Of a stretch of 38,897 bases of DNA, positions 13,660-22,490 are shown one piece after another. A program made the position numbers and the translations under genes. Below the pieces are notes generated by a model. That model made no database searches and was not told the DNA's origin. It was given only the letters and a program-made list of their open reading frames with translations. Source of the stretch: Elusimicrobiota bacterium (lineage in GTDB: Bacteria; Elusimicrobiota; Elusimicrobia; Elusimicrobiales; UBA9959); contig JACQPH010000086.1 in the NCBI GenBank assembly GCA_016207645.1, positions 1-38,897 on the forward strand, written 5' to 3'. Positions within the stretch are counted from its first letter, which is position 1. The number at the start of each line of letters is the position of its first letter.

Positions 13660-14649
13660 ATGGACTCTGAGATCTCGAAACTGAACCAGAAAATCCAGCA
13701 GGACGCGCTTTTCCTCCAGGACCTGCGCAGGGAAATGGCCAAGGTGGTGGTGGGCCAGGAAGAGCTGATCAACGGCCTCCTCGTCGGGCTCATCGCCAAC
13801 GGCCACGTGCTGGTGGAGGGCGTGCCCGGCCTCGCCAAGACCCTGACCGTGAAGACGCTGGCCCAGGCCGTCTCCGCCTCCTTCCAGCGCATCCAGTTCA
13901 CGCCGGACCTGCTGCCCGCCGACATCACCGGCACGCTGATCTTCAACCCCAGGGAAGGGACCTTCTCGGTGCGCAAGGGGCCCGTCTTCGCCAACATCGT
14001 CCTCGCCGACGAAATAAACCGCGCCCCCGCCAAGGTGCAGGCCGCGCTGCTGGAGGGCATGCAGGAGCGCCAGGTCACCATTTCCGATTCCACCTACAGG
14101 CTGCCCGACCTGTTCATGGTGCTGGCCACCCAGAACCCGATAGAGCAGGAAGGCACCTACCCGCTGCCCGAAGCGCAGGTGGACCGCTTCATGCTGAAGG
14201 TGAACATCACCTACCCCACCAAGACGGAGGAGGCCCGGGTGCTGGAGCTGATGGCGCGCCAGACCCTGCCGGCCGCCGGCAAGGCGGTCAGCGTGGAGCA
14301 GGTGCTGAAGGCCCGCCAGACCGCCGACCTGATCTACGTGGACGACAAGATAAAGAACTACGTGCTGGACCTCGTGATCGCCACCCGCGAGCCCGGCAGG
14401 CACGGCCTCGAGAAGCTCAAGCCCTGGATAAACTACGGCGCCAGCCCGCGCGCCACCATCTACATGATACAGGCCGCCAAGGCCTACGCTTTCATCAACG
14501 GCCGCGGCTACGTTACTCCGGAGGACATCAAGGCGGTAGGCTTCGACGTGCTGCGCCACCGCGTGCTGCTCACCTACGAGGCCGAGGCGGAGAACATCGG
14601 CCCGGAGGACATCATCAAGAGCATCTTCGAAGCCGTGGAAGTCCCGTAA
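13660..14649 (+). CDS. moxR: MoxR-family AAA+ ATPase
   Basis: A 329-residue AAA+ ATPase. Walker A is GVPGLAKT (54-61) and Walker B is VLADEIN (114-120); the family segments TPDLLPADITG, the sensor ATQNPIEQEGTYPLPEAQVDRF and the C-terminal lid with ASPRATIYM are all present. MoxR proteins act as chaperone-like partners of von Willebrand A (VWA) proteins, here the BatA and BatB products downstream. The start at 13660 has AAGGAG eight bases upstream. It is the first gene of the Bat operon. The 73-nt gap to the next gene holds an inverted repeat but no promoter that I can see. Confidence 0.94.
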   Translation: MDSEISKLNQKIQQDALFLQDLRREMAKVVVGQEELINGLLVGLIANGHVLVEGVPGLAKTLTVKTLAQAVSASFQRIQFTPDLLPADITGTLIFNPREGTFSVRKGPVFANIVLADEINRAPAKVQAALLEGMQERQVTISDSTYRLPDLFMVLATQNPIEQEGTYPLPEAQVDRFMLKVNITYPTKTEEARVLELMARQTLPAAGKAVSVEQVLKARQTADLIYVDDKIKNYVLDLVIATREPGRHGLEKLKPWINYGASPRATIYMIQAAKAYAFINGRGYVTPEDIKAVGFDVLRHRVLLTYEAEAENIGPEDIIKSIFEAVEVP

Positions 14650-14661
14650 GAACAAAGAGTT

Positions 14662-14722
14662 AAGGGCCGGGAATCGGAAACCCCGCGATTTCCGACCCTC
14701 GACTCCCGACTTCCCTTTTTCT
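14662..14722 (+). repeat. Inverted repeat between moxR and the DUF58 gene
   Basis: TCGGAAA (14674-14680) pairs with TTTCCGA (14689-14695). The flanks GGGCCGGGAA and CCCTCGACTCCCGACTTCCC are partly complementary 7-bp units. The right arm runs into a pyrimidine tract directly before the ATG at 14723, where a ribosome site would normally be. Confidence 0.55.
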
Positions 14723-15610
14723 ATGAATACCGCTGAAATTTTAAAGAAGGTCCGGCAGATAGAGATCAAGACCGGGCGGCTGGTCAGCGAGACCTTCGCC
14801 GGCCAGTACCAGAGCGTGTTCAAAGGGCGCGGCGTGGAATTCTCCGAAGTCCGGGAATACGTGCCCGGCGACGATATCCGCTCCATAGACTGGAACGTCA
14901 CCGCCCGCAGCGCGAGGCCTTTCGTGAAGCAGTTCGTCGAGGAGCGCGAGCTGACGCTGATGATCCTCTGCGACATCTCCGCCTCGCAGTCCTTCGGCTC
15001 CTCGGGAAAGCCGAAGAGCGAAGCCGCCGCGGAGCTGGCCGCCATGTTCGCCTTCTCGGCGCTCAAGAACAGCGACAAGAGCGGCCTGCTGCTCTTCAGC
15101 GACAGGACGGAGCTCTACATCCCGCCCCGCAAGGGCAGGAACCACAGCCTGCGCATCATCCGCGAACTGCTGGCCTACGCCCCCAAAAGCCGCGGCACCG
15201 ACCTCGCCCTGGCGCTCAGGACGGCCAACAGGGTGATGAAGCGGCGCGGCATCGTGATCCTCATCTCCGACTTCAACGCGCCGGACTACACCAGGGAGGC
15301 GCGCCTGACCGCCCGCCGCCACGACCTGATCCCGGTGGTGATCACCGACCGCTTCGAGCGGGCCCTGCCGGAAGCCCGCGCCCTGCTGGTGACCGAGCAG
15401 CTCGAGGGCGGGGAGAGCTTCACCGCCGACCTCTCGAGCCCGGCCTACCGGGCGGCCTACGGGGCCGCGGCCGCCGCCCGCCGCGCCGGCCTGGAGGCCG
15501 TTCTGCGCTCCGCGGGCTCGGACTGGATAGACATAGACCCCGCCCTGCCCGTGCACGGCCCCGTGGTGAAATTCTTCCGCCAGAGAAAAAAGAACTTTAA
15601 GCTCGTATGA
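14723..15610 (+). CDS. DUF58 protein of the Bat operon
   Basis: A 295-residue protein with the DUF58 core: FKGRGVEFSEVREYVPGDD, IRSIDWNVTARSARPFVKQF, then a VWA-like fold with LMILCDISAS (metal-site type D-x-S-x-S replaced by DISAS), and RRGIVILISDFNAPD further on. It has no membrane segment. DUF58 proteins are encoded almost always beside MoxR ATPases, and I infer that it works with the MoxR and Bat VWA proteins at the inner membrane. The next gene overlaps its stop codon (ATGA), which implies translational coupling. The start lacks a purine-rich ribosome site. Confidence 0.92.
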   Translation: MNTAEILKKVRQIEIKTGRLVSETFAGQYQSVFKGRGVEFSEVREYVPGDDIRSIDWNVTARSARPFVKQFVEERELTLMILCDISASQSFGSSGKPKSEAAAELAAMFAFSALKNSDKSGLLLFSDRTELYIPPRKGRNHSLRIIRELLAYAPKSRGTDLALALRTANRVMKRRGIVILISDFNAPDYTREARLTARRHDLIPVVITDRFERALPEARALLVTEQLEGGESFTADLSSPAYRAAYGAAAAARRAGLEAVLRSAGSDWIDIDPALPVHGPVVKFFRQRKKNFKLV

Positions 15611-16563
15611 GGATAGAACTCTTCCTGGCCTCCCTGCTGGCCGCCGCTTCAGCCGCGGCGCAGGAGCCCGTTTCTTTGACGGTGACCCCGCCGGCGGGAA
15701 AGGTGCGGCTGGCCGAAACCTTCAAGTTCAAAGTGGAAGCCTCGCTGCCGGAGAATTACACCCTCAGGCCGGCCACCGCCGCCCCCGAAGGCTCCGATTT
15801 CGAACTGCTCTCCTTCACCCGCTCCGGGGAAACCGGGAAGGACGGCCGCAAAACCAGGACCTTCGAGATCGAGGCCAAAGCCTTCGCCCTCGGCGTAAGC
15901 ACCTTCCCGGCCCTCTCCTGGCGCGTCGGCGGCGCCGGCGCGCCGGAGGACGCGGAAGTGGCCAGCTCCTCCTTCACCGTGGAGGTGCTGCCGCTCTTCA
16001 AGACCAAGGAGGGGGAGGATATCCGCGATATCTACCCGCCTTTCCGGTACCTTCCCTGGCTCTGGCTGACCGCGCTCGCCCTTGCCGCCGCCGCGGCCGC
16101 TTATTACTTTTATCGCCGCCGGTCCGGGACCGCCGGCCCCGCTTCCGCGGCCTGGACCGACCCGCGCACTCCCTACCAGCGCGCCCGGGACCGCCTGTCG
16201 GGCCTGGAAAAGTCCCCGCTCGCGGCCGCCGGGAAGCTAAAGGAATTCTACACCGGCCTCACCGCCGTGCTGCGCCTCTACCTTTCCGAGGAATTCTCCA
16301 TCGACGCCGCGCAGATGACCACCGCCATGCTGGGCAGAGAGCTCAAACGGACCGGGGCCGACATAAAGACCGCGCTCAGGGCCAGGGAACTGCTGCAGAA
16401 ATCCGACCTGGTTAAATTCGCCAGGCTCAAACCCGGCGACGCCGAAGCCGACTCCCGCGCCCTCGAGGAACTGCTGATGGAGTTTTACCGCGCGGCCGAA
16501 AACGCGCGGGCTCTGGCGGCCGCCGCCGAAGAGGCGCGAAAGCGCGCGGAGGGGGAAAAGTGA
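15607..16563 (+). CDS. BatD-like/DUF4381-like membrane protein
   Basis: A 318-residue protein. A signal peptide (1-19, ending AAAQ) leads a periplasmic beta domain of ~120 residues (SLTVTPPAGKVRLAETFKFKVEA...) similar in style to a single BatD repeat. One membrane helix (about 150-170, WLWLTALALAAAAAAYYFYRRR) and a cytoplasmic helical domain (about 185-318) with LKEFYTGLTAVLRLYLSEEF follow. The last part resembles the C-terminal domain of BatD and of DUF4381 proteins of MoxR clusters. It overlaps the DUF58 gene by four bases and the next gene by four. The exact family is uncertain, but its place in the operon supports a membrane subunit. Confidence 0.75.
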   Translation: MRIELFLASLLAAASAAAQEPVSLTVTPPAGKVRLAETFKFKVEASLPENYTLRPATAAPEGSDFELLSFTRSGETGKDGRKTRTFEIEAKAFALGVSTFPALSWRVGGAGAPEDAEVASSSFTVEVLPLFKTKEGEDIRDIYPPFRYLPWLWLTALALAAAAAAYYFYRRRSGTAGPASAAWTDPRTPYQRARDRLSGLEKSPLAAAGKLKEFYTGLTAVLRLYLSEEFSIDAAQMTTAMLGRELKRTGADIKTALRARELLQKSDLVKFARLKPGDAEADSRALEELLMEFYRAAENARALAAAAEEARKRAEGEK

Positions 16564-17546
16564 ACCTCTTCAAGCACCCCTGGTTCCTGCTCCTGATGCC
16601 GCTGGCCGGCCTGCTGGCCGGGCTCGCCAGGTCGCAAGCGGCCAGGCGGCTCGGCGCGGCCGGCATGCCGGCGCCGCTGCCGGCGCTCAGGACGGTCAGG
16701 GCGCGGCTGTTCGCCCTAGTGCCCTTCTGGGGCAGGCTGCTGGCCGTTTCTCTGCTCATTTTCGCCCTGGCCAGGCCGCAGAAAGCCAGCCGGGGCGAAG
16801 TTCCGCCCGCCGAGGGTATAGACATCATGCTGGCGCTGGACACCTCCTACAGCATGGCGGCCGAGGATTTCGCGCCGCAGAACAGGCTGGAAGCGGCCAA
16901 GAAAGCCGCCGCCGACTTCGTCAGGAAGCGCAAGAACGACCGCATCGGCGTCACCGTTTTCGGCGGAACGGCCCTGCTCGCCTGCCCCCTGACCCTGGAC
17001 TACCAGTCCGTGCTGGAAATGCTGGACAGCTCCTACCTCAACATGACCCGGGCCGACGGCACCGCGGTAGGGGACGCCATCGTCACCGCCGTGAACCACC
17101 TCAAGGAAAGCAAGGCGAAAAGCAGGGTCGTCATCCTGCTCACCGACGGCCGTTCCAACTCCGGCCTGGTAACCGACCTCGCCCTGGCCGCGAAGACCGC
17201 CGCGGCCTACGACATCAAGGTCTACACCATCGGCACGGCCGGGAAGGGCCGGGCGCAGATCTCCACCGGCGACCCCATGCAGCCGGTGATCTACATAGAA
17301 GAGGACCTGGACGAGCCCGCGCTGCGCGAGATAGCCGGCCTCACCGGCGGCGAGTTCTACCGCGCCAGGAATTCCCGGGAACTGGACCAGATCTACACGA
17401 AGATAGACTCGCTGGAAAGGACGAAATTCGAGGCGAAGACCTACACCAGCTACGCCGACCTCTACCTGTACTTCCTCGCGCCGGCCCTCGCCCTGCTGAC
17501 CCTGCTGTTCGTGCTGGAAAGAACTTATTTCAGGACGGTGCCGTAG
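16560..17546 (+). CDS. batA: BatA, von Willebrand A membrane protein
   Basis: A 328-residue inner-membrane protein. Two N-terminal helices (about 8-24 and 57-71) precede a VWA domain whose metal-binding MIDAS site is DTSYS (94-98), with the Thr in NMTRADGTAVGDAI and the Asp in LLTDGRSN. A C-terminal helix (LYLYFLAPALALLTLLFVLE) ends the protein. This is the BatA topology, with the VWA domain facing the periplasm. Bat proteins were linked to aerotolerance and envelope stress in Bacteroides, Leptospira and Francisella. The GTG start at 16560 overlaps the upstream stop (GTGA). The following 121-nt gap contains two 7-bp repeat arrays. Confidence 0.9.
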   Translation: MNLFKHPWFLLLMPLAGLLAGLARSQAARRLGAAGMPAPLPALRTVRARLFALVPFWGRLLAVSLLIFALARPQKASRGEVPPAEGIDIMLALDTSYSMAAEDFAPQNRLEAAKKAAADFVRKRKNDRIGVTVFGGTALLACPLTLDYQSVLEMLDSSYLNMTRADGTAVGDAIVTAVNHLKESKAKSRVVILLTDGRSNSGLVTDLALAAKTAAAYDIKVYTIGTAGKGRAQISTGDPMQPVIYIEEDLDEPALREIAGLTGGEFYRARNSRELDQIYTKIDSLERTKFEAKTYTSYADLYLYFLAPALALLTLLFVLERTYFRTVP

Positions 17547-17553
17547 AAGAAAA

Positions 17554-17667
17554 GGATGAAGGATGAGGGATGAGGGATGAAGTGATGAGGACTGCAAAAA
17601 ATACCATCAACCGGCTTTCCCCTTTCAGCCTTCAGCCTTCAGCCTTTAGCCTTCAGCCTTCACCCTT
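17554..17667 (+). repeat. Complementary 7-bp repeat arrays between batA and batB
   Basis: Four to five GGATGA(A/G) units (17554-17590) are followed, ~30 nt later, by six CCTTCAG-type units (17621-17663). The two arrays are complementary with about one mismatch per unit, so the RNA could form a long interrupted hairpin. The second array ends four bases before the batB ATG and leaves no ribosome binding site. Confidence 0.75.
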
Positions 17668-19422
17668 ATGGAACTATTCAGATATCCTATAACTTTAGCC
17701 TGGCTGGCCGCGGCTTTCGCCGTCCTCGTCGTTTTCCGCTTCAAGGCGGAAGAGCGCCGGCTCGAGGCGGCGCGGCGCCTCCTGGGGCCGGCCTTCGACA
17801 GGCTCGGCGCCGGGCCGGAAGCCGCGCGCAGGCGCCTGCGCGGCCTGCTCTATTTCACCGCCCTCGGCCTGCTCGCGGTGGCCGCCGCCGGGCCGCAGTG
17901 GGGAGTGGAACTCTCCCCGATCACGGACCTGAAGGGCAACGTGGTGATAGCGGTGGACACCTCCCTTTCGATGGGGGCGCGCGACCTGAAGCCGGACCGC
18001 CTTTTCAACGCCCGGCTCCTGCTGGGCGCCATAGCGCGGAAATTCGAGGACTACCGCATCGGCGTGGTGGCTTTCGCCGGGGAAGCCTATGTCCAGTGCC
18101 CGCTCACCACCGACCAGGACGCCATCACTTATTTCGCTTCCGCCCTGAAACCGGGCATGCTGCCCTCCCAGGGCACCGACTTCTCCGAGGCCATAGACAC
18201 TACCCTCGGCATGCTTTTCCGCTACGGGGGGCAGAAAGTGCTGGTGCTGATCACGGACGGGGAGGACCACTCCGCCGGGCTGGATACAGCCCTGAAAGCC
18301 GCCGCCGGACAGAACCTGAAGATCTTCACCGTAGGCATAGGCACCCCGGACGGCGAGCTGGTCCCCATGACGGACTCGGCCGGCAACACCCTGGAATACA
18401 AGAAGGACAAGTCGGGGAAGACCGTGGTGAGCCGCATGGACGAGGCAGCCCTGATGAAGATAGCCAGCCGGACCGGCGCGGCCTACCTCCGCTACACGGA
18501 CCCCGACTCGGCCGCCGAGGCGGTGCGCTCGGCCGTGGCCGCCCTGGACCTGGAAAAAAGCAGGGGCAAAGGCCGCTCCGTCTACAAGGACCGCTACCAG
18601 TGGCCGCTGGCTGCGGCGCTGCTCCTGCTTTTGATAGAATTGATGGTTATGGAGAAAGGGTTCCGGCTGGTATTCAAGCTGCCAGACTTAAAACTCCCCT
18701 TCAGAAAGGGCGGCGCGGCCGCGCTCCTGCTGTTCGCCGCGCTTTGTTCCCCGTCCTCTTCCGCGCTGGCCGCCGGTCCCGGCCCCGACGCCCGCAAGGG
18801 CGGCTCCGCCTACGGCAAGAAGGACTGGCCCGCCGCCGTGGAATATTATTCCCGCGCCAAACAGAAGGCCCCGGCCGACAAGCGCCTCGACCTGAACATA
18901 GGCGACGCTTATTACAGGCAGGAGGACTACGCGAAGGCGGGGGAACTGTTCGAGCAGGCCGCGGCCTCCCCCAAGGTGGCCGCGAAGGCGAATTACAACC
19001 GCGGCAACGCGCTTTTCAGGAGCGGGGACGCGGCCGGCGCCGTCGCCGCCTACCGCAAGGCCCTCTCTTTCGACCCCAAGGACGAGAACGCCAAGTTCAA
19101 CCTGCAGAAGGCCCTGGAGCAGAAAAAGAAGAACTCCTGCCCCAACCCCGACGACAAGAAGGACAAGGACAAGAAGGACCAGGAGAAAAAGAAGCAGGAC
19201 CAGGACAAGAAAGAGGACGGCGGCGGCGGCAAGGACGACCAGGAGAAGGAAAAGCGGAAGGAGCAGGAAAAGAAAAAAGCGGAGGCCCGCGAACGGAGCC
19301 GCCAGATACTGGAAATGATGAAGGAAAAGGAGAAGGCCGCCGCCAGGGACCCCGAGGCCCTGAGGCAGGCCGCCATGAAACAGGGCAAGCCGCCGCCGCA
19401 GGACCGCCTGGAGGACTGGTGA
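17668..19422 (+). CDS. batB: BatB-BatC fusion: VWA membrane protein with TPR domain
   Basis: A 584-residue protein joining two usually separate Bat proteins. The BatB part has N-terminal helices (about 8-22 and 60-75), a VWA domain with MIDAS DTSLS (97-101) and LITDGEDH, and a membrane helix at about 311-325. After a second hydrophobic stretch (about 348-370, which may serve as an internal export signal) come three TPR repeats (about 375-480: YGKKDWPAAVEYYSRA, YRQEDYAKAGELFEQA, FRSGDAAGAVAAYRKA). The C-terminal ~100 residues are Lys/Asp/Glu/Gln-rich, as in BatC. TPRs would recruit partner proteins in the periplasm. The batD GTG overlaps its stop. The start at 17668 lacks a ribosome site. Confidence 0.9.
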   Translation: MELFRYPITLAWLAAAFAVLVVFRFKAEERRLEAARRLLGPAFDRLGAGPEAARRRLRGLLYFTALGLLAVAAAGPQWGVELSPITDLKGNVVIAVDTSLSMGARDLKPDRLFNARLLLGAIARKFEDYRIGVVAFAGEAYVQCPLTTDQDAITYFASALKPGMLPSQGTDFSEAIDTTLGMLFRYGGQKVLVLITDGEDHSAGLDTALKAAAGQNLKIFTVGIGTPDGELVPMTDSAGNTLEYKKDKSGKTVVSRMDEAALMKIASRTGAAYLRYTDPDSAAEAVRSAVAALDLEKSRGKGRSVYKDRYQWPLAAALLLLLIELMVMEKGFRLVFKLPDLKLPFRKGGAAALLLFAALCSPSSSALAAGPGPDARKGGSAYGKKDWPAAVEYYSRAKQKAPADKRLDLNIGDAYYRQEDYAKAGELFEQAAASPKVAAKANYNRGNALFRSGDAAGAVAAYRKALSFDPKDENAKFNLQKALEQKKKNSCPNPDDKKDKDKKDQEKKKQDQDKKEDGGGGKDDQEKEKRKEQEKKKAEARERSRQILEMMKEKEKAAARDPEALRQAAMKQGKPPPQDRLEDW

Positions 19423-21269
19423 ATTTTACAAAAAGGCTATTGGCCGCGCTGGCCGCCCTGCTGCTGGCCGCGCCGGCCGCGGCCCTGCTCACGGTCACGG
19501 CTTCCACCGACCGCGACTCGGTGGAGATAAACGGGAACCTCTACCTCACCGTCACCGTCTCCGGCGATTCGGCCAGCGTACCGGAGCCGAAGCTCCCCAA
19601 CATGCAGAGCTTCAACGTTTACTCTTCCGGCCGCAGCCAGAGCATCTCCATCATCAACGGCAAGATCACCACCGTCGTTTCTTTCACCTACGTACTGACC
19701 CCGCGCTTCATAGGCCTGCAGGCCATCCCTTCCATTTCCGTCTTCAACGGCAAGGAAAAAGCCGTGACCAACGAGCTCCAGGTCGCGGTCACTAAGGCCA
19801 GCCAGCCGGCCGCCCAGCAGCCCCGGCAGCCGCCTTCCCAGCCCGCCAGGCAGCAGCGCCCCGCCCAGCCGGCCGGGACCGCCGCCGGCAGGGGGGAGCA
19901 GATCTTCCTTAAAGCCGAGACGGACAAAAAAACTGCCTACCCCGGAGAACAGATAGGCGTCAGCATAAAATTCTACACCTCGGTGCCGCTCAGCTCCAAC
20001 CCGCGGTACGAGCCCCCCGCCTTCAAGAACCTGATCTCGGAGGACCTGCCGCCGGTGCGCAGCGGGGAGACCGACATCGGCGGATCGCGCTACGCCTACA
20101 GCGAGATCAAGGCCGCCCTCTTCGCCCTCAGCCCCGGCCGCGCCGAGATAAAAGCCGCCAGGGTCATCGCCCAGATACCTTCGGAAGAGCCCATCGACCC
20201 CTTCGACCCCAACTTCTTCCAGAAGTTCATGGCCATGAGCGGGTCCCAGGGGGCCAGCAGGGAATTCTCCACCGACCCGATAACCATCGACATTAAGCCG
20301 CTGCCTGCCGGCGCCCCGGCCGGCTTCGGCGGCGCTGTCGGGAATTACACGGTCACGGCCGCGGCCGACCGGCCGGACGTCCGCGCCGGGGAGGCCGTAA
20401 ACTTCTCCGTGACCATAGGCGGCAGCGGCAACCTGAAAGCCGTCGCGGCCCCCAAATTCCCGGACCTGCCCGACTTCAAGGTCTTCGACACCATGAGCTC
20501 GCTCGACGTGAAGAAGGAGGGGGACCTGATCAGCGGCAGGAAGACCTTCACCTATATCCTGGTGCCGCGCAGCGAGGGCCGGAAGACCATCCCGCCCATA
20601 AAGTTCGCCTACTTCGACCCCCGCTCCGCCGCCTACCGCGAGCTGCAGACCAACCCCGTGGTCCTGCGGGTGGAAAAAGGCGGCCAGCCGGCCAGGAGCG
20701 TGAATTTCAGCCAGGGCGGCGCCGCCGCGCCGGTGACGGCCTCCGGCTCCGACATCCGCTATGTCAGCGACAAGCCGGGCTCCGACTCCCTGCCTTACCT
20801 GGCCGCCTCCGTGCTGGCCCTGCCGTACTGGACCCATTCCGCGCCGGCGGCCCTCCTCCTCCTCTCCTTCTGGCTGGCCAGGTTCAACCGCTTCAAGCTG
20901 GCCAACCCGCTGCTCTTCCGGTTCCGCCGGGCGCGCGGCGAAGCCTCGCGCGATATAACCGAGGCCGAGAACCTCATAAAGGCCGGCAAGCCCGACGAGG
21001 CCGTCTCCGTGCTTTACGATTCCTTCATGGACTATCTCTCCGACAAGTGCGGGGTCAAGGTCGGCGCCCTCACCATCAGGAAGGCCTCCGGCCTGGTCAA
21101 GAACCGCTTTCCCTCGGCCTCGGAGCGCGCTCTCGAGGAGATCTGCGAGCTCTGGGCGGCCCTGGAACTGCGCCATTTCTCGCCCGAGGCGGCGGGCTCG
21201 GAGGGAGCCTCGGACCTGGCGAAGAAATACTCCCTGCTGCTGGAACTGCTCGAGAAGGAGCTGAAGTAG
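19419..21269 (+). CDS. batD: BatD, exported beta-domain membrane protein
   Basis: A 616-residue protein. It opens with a signal peptide (about 1-23), then repeated BatD beta domains: LTVTASTDRDSVEINGNLYLTV, a Pro/Gln-rich linker (about 128-155), FLKAETDKKTAYPGEQIGVSIKF and YTVTAAADRPDVRAGEAVNFSVTIGG. A membrane helix (about 470-490) and a cytoplasmic helical tail with NLIKAGKPDEAVSVLYDSFMDYLSDKCGV finish it. This matches the BatD/oxygen-tolerance family in order and length. I place the start at GTG 19419, which overlaps the batB stop as GTGA like other junctions here. The frame is open far upstream, but that part is only a shadow of batB. Confidence 0.9.
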   Translation: MNFTKRLLAALAALLLAAPAAALLTVTASTDRDSVEINGNLYLTVTVSGDSASVPEPKLPNMQSFNVYSSGRSQSISIINGKITTVVSFTYVLTPRFIGLQAIPSISVFNGKEKAVTNELQVAVTKASQPAAQQPRQPPSQPARQQRPAQPAGTAAGRGEQIFLKAETDKKTAYPGEQIGVSIKFYTSVPLSSNPRYEPPAFKNLISEDLPPVRSGETDIGGSRYAYSEIKAALFALSPGRAEIKAARVIAQIPSEEPIDPFDPNFFQKFMAMSGSQGASREFSTDPITIDIKPLPAGAPAGFGGAVGNYTVTAAADRPDVRAGEAVNFSVTIGGSGNLKAVAAPKFPDLPDFKVFDTMSSLDVKKEGDLISGRKTFTYILVPRSEGRKTIPPIKFAYFDPRSAAYRELQTNPVVLRVEKGGQPARSVNFSQGGAAAPVTASGSDIRYVSDKPGSDSLPYLAASVLALPYWTHSAPAALLLLSFWLARFNRFKLANPLLFRFRRARGEASRDITEAENLIKAGKPDEAVSVLYDSFMDYLSDKCGVKVGALTIRKASGLVKNRFPSASERALEEICELWAALELRHFSPEAAGSEGASDLAKKYSLLLELLEKELK

Positions 21270-21282
21270 GCGGTCGAGAACG

Positions 21283-22029
21283 ATGAAGAACCTTTTCCTG
21301 ACCCTGCTGCTGGCCCTGCCGCCGGCCGCCGCCGCTTACGACCGGGGCGAGCTGGCCGAATTCAACGACCTGTACCGTAACGGCCAGTACGAGGAGGCCC
21401 TGGAAGGCTACAAGCTCATTATAGCCAAGGAGCCTCGCAACCAGTGGGCCTGGTACAACGCCGGGAACGCCCTTTTCCGCCTCAACCGCATGGGCCCCGC
21501 CGTGTACGATTACGCCAGGGCTTTCCTGCTGGACCCGCGCTCGCAGGACATCCGCGCCAACCTGGACTTCGCCCTGCGGCAGACCGGGCAGTCGCTGGCG
21601 CCCGAAGGCGCCCCGGCGGCGCTCCATTACGTTTACTTCATGCTCTCGGAGGCCGAGCTGAAAGCCCTGGCCCTGCTGCTTTTCTGGCTGGCCTGCCTGG
21701 CCGGCGCGGCGGCCTTCCTGCTCGACGGCGGCAGGGGCGGGGTCTCCGCCGGCCGCGTTTCGCTGGCGGCGGCGCTCCTCCTGGCCTTCACCGCCGCCTG
21801 GCTGGCCGGCAGGCAGTCCTCGCCCTTCAGTTCCGCCGGCGTGGTCACGAAGGCGGGGGGGACGCGGCTGCTGAGCGGCCCCGGGGAAAAATTCAAGACC
21901 TACGCCTCCGCGCCCGAAGGCCGGCTGGTCAGGATCCTGGACACCGGCGACGAGGCCTACTACGAGATAGGGCTGCAGAAGGAAGGCATAAAAGGCTGGG
22001 CGCTGAAGAACGAGATCGAGAAACTTTAA
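21283..22029 (+). CDS. batE: BatE-like TPR and SH3 membrane protein
   Basis: A 248-residue protein with a signal peptide (1-18), two TPR repeats (about 25-95: [43 protein letters not shown]), two membrane helices (about 128-148 and 160-175), and a C-terminal bacterial SH3-like domain (about 187-245: [26 protein letters not shown]...[11 protein letters not shown]). This is the usual BatE order. It closes the Bat set, 13 nt after batD. The next gene, rpiB, starts only 11 nt later, so transcription probably continues into sugar-phosphate genes. Confidence 0.87.
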   Translation: MKNLFLTLLLALPPAAAAYDRGELAEFNDLYRNGQYEEALEGYKLIIAKEPRNQWAWYNAGNALFRLNRMGPAVYDYARAFLLDPRSQDIRANLDFALRQTGQSLAPEGAPAALHYVYFMLSEAELKALALLLFWLACLAGAAAFLLDGGRGGVSAGRVSLAAALLLAFTAAWLAGRQSSPFSSAGVVTKAGGTRLLSGPGEKFKTYASAPEGRLVRILDTGDEAYYEIGLQKEGIKGWALKNEIEKL

Positions 22030-22040
22030 GGACGACCATT

Positions 22041-22490
22041 ATGAAAATAGCCATCGCCGGCGACCACGCGGGCTACCACCTGAAGACGGCGCTCATCCCT
22101 CTTATCAGGAACCTGGGCTGCGAAGTCTCGGACCTGGGCACCGACTCTCCGCATAAAGCCGTGGACTACCCGGATTTCGCGGCCAAGGCCTCCAGGGAAG
22201 TGCTGGCCGGGCGCGCCGACAGGGCCATCGTGATCTGCGGCTCCGGCGTAGGCGCCTGCATAGCCGCCAACAAGCTGGCGGGGATACGCGCCGGCCTCTG
22301 CCACGACACCTACTCGGCCCACCAGGGCGTGGAGCACGACGACATGAACGTGCTCTGCCTGGGCGCGCGCATCATAGGCGAGTCCCTGGCCTTCGAGATA
22401 GCCGCGGCCTTCGCCGCCGCCAGATTCTCCGGCGAGGACCGCCATAAGCGCCGCCTGAAGAAGATAGACGGCCTGGAGCGGGGTCTTTGA
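22041..22490 (+). CDS. rpiB: Ribose-5-phosphate isomerase B
   Basis: Interconverts ribose 5-phosphate and ribulose 5-phosphate in the non-oxidative pentose phosphate pathway; cytoplasmic. The 149-residue length is typical of RpiB/LacA. It has the GDHAGYHLK phosphate-binding start, the active-site Cys in [14 protein letters not shown], and the catalytic His region [30 protein letters not shown] lies before the ATG. It is sandwiched between batE (11-nt gap) and tal-pgi (stop and ATG overlap), so the pentose and glycolytic enzymes are co-translated. A LacA-type substrate is less likely in this context. Confidence 0.95.
   Translation: MKIAIAGDHAGYHLKTALIPLIRNLGCEVSDLGTDSPHKAVDYPDFAAKASREVLAGRADRAIVICGSGVGACIAANKLAGIRAGLCHDTYSAHQGVEHDDMNVLCLGARIIGESLAFEIAAAFAAARFSGEDRHKRRLKKIDGLERGL

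Noticed and set aside
17898..19418. Upstream extension of the batD frame
   Set aside because: It overlaps batB in another frame and encodes Arg/Pro-rich sequence without motifs. The signal peptide after GTG 19419 marks the real start.
19437..21176. A 579-codon minus-strand frame over batD
   Set aside because: Antisense shadow with compositional bias only.
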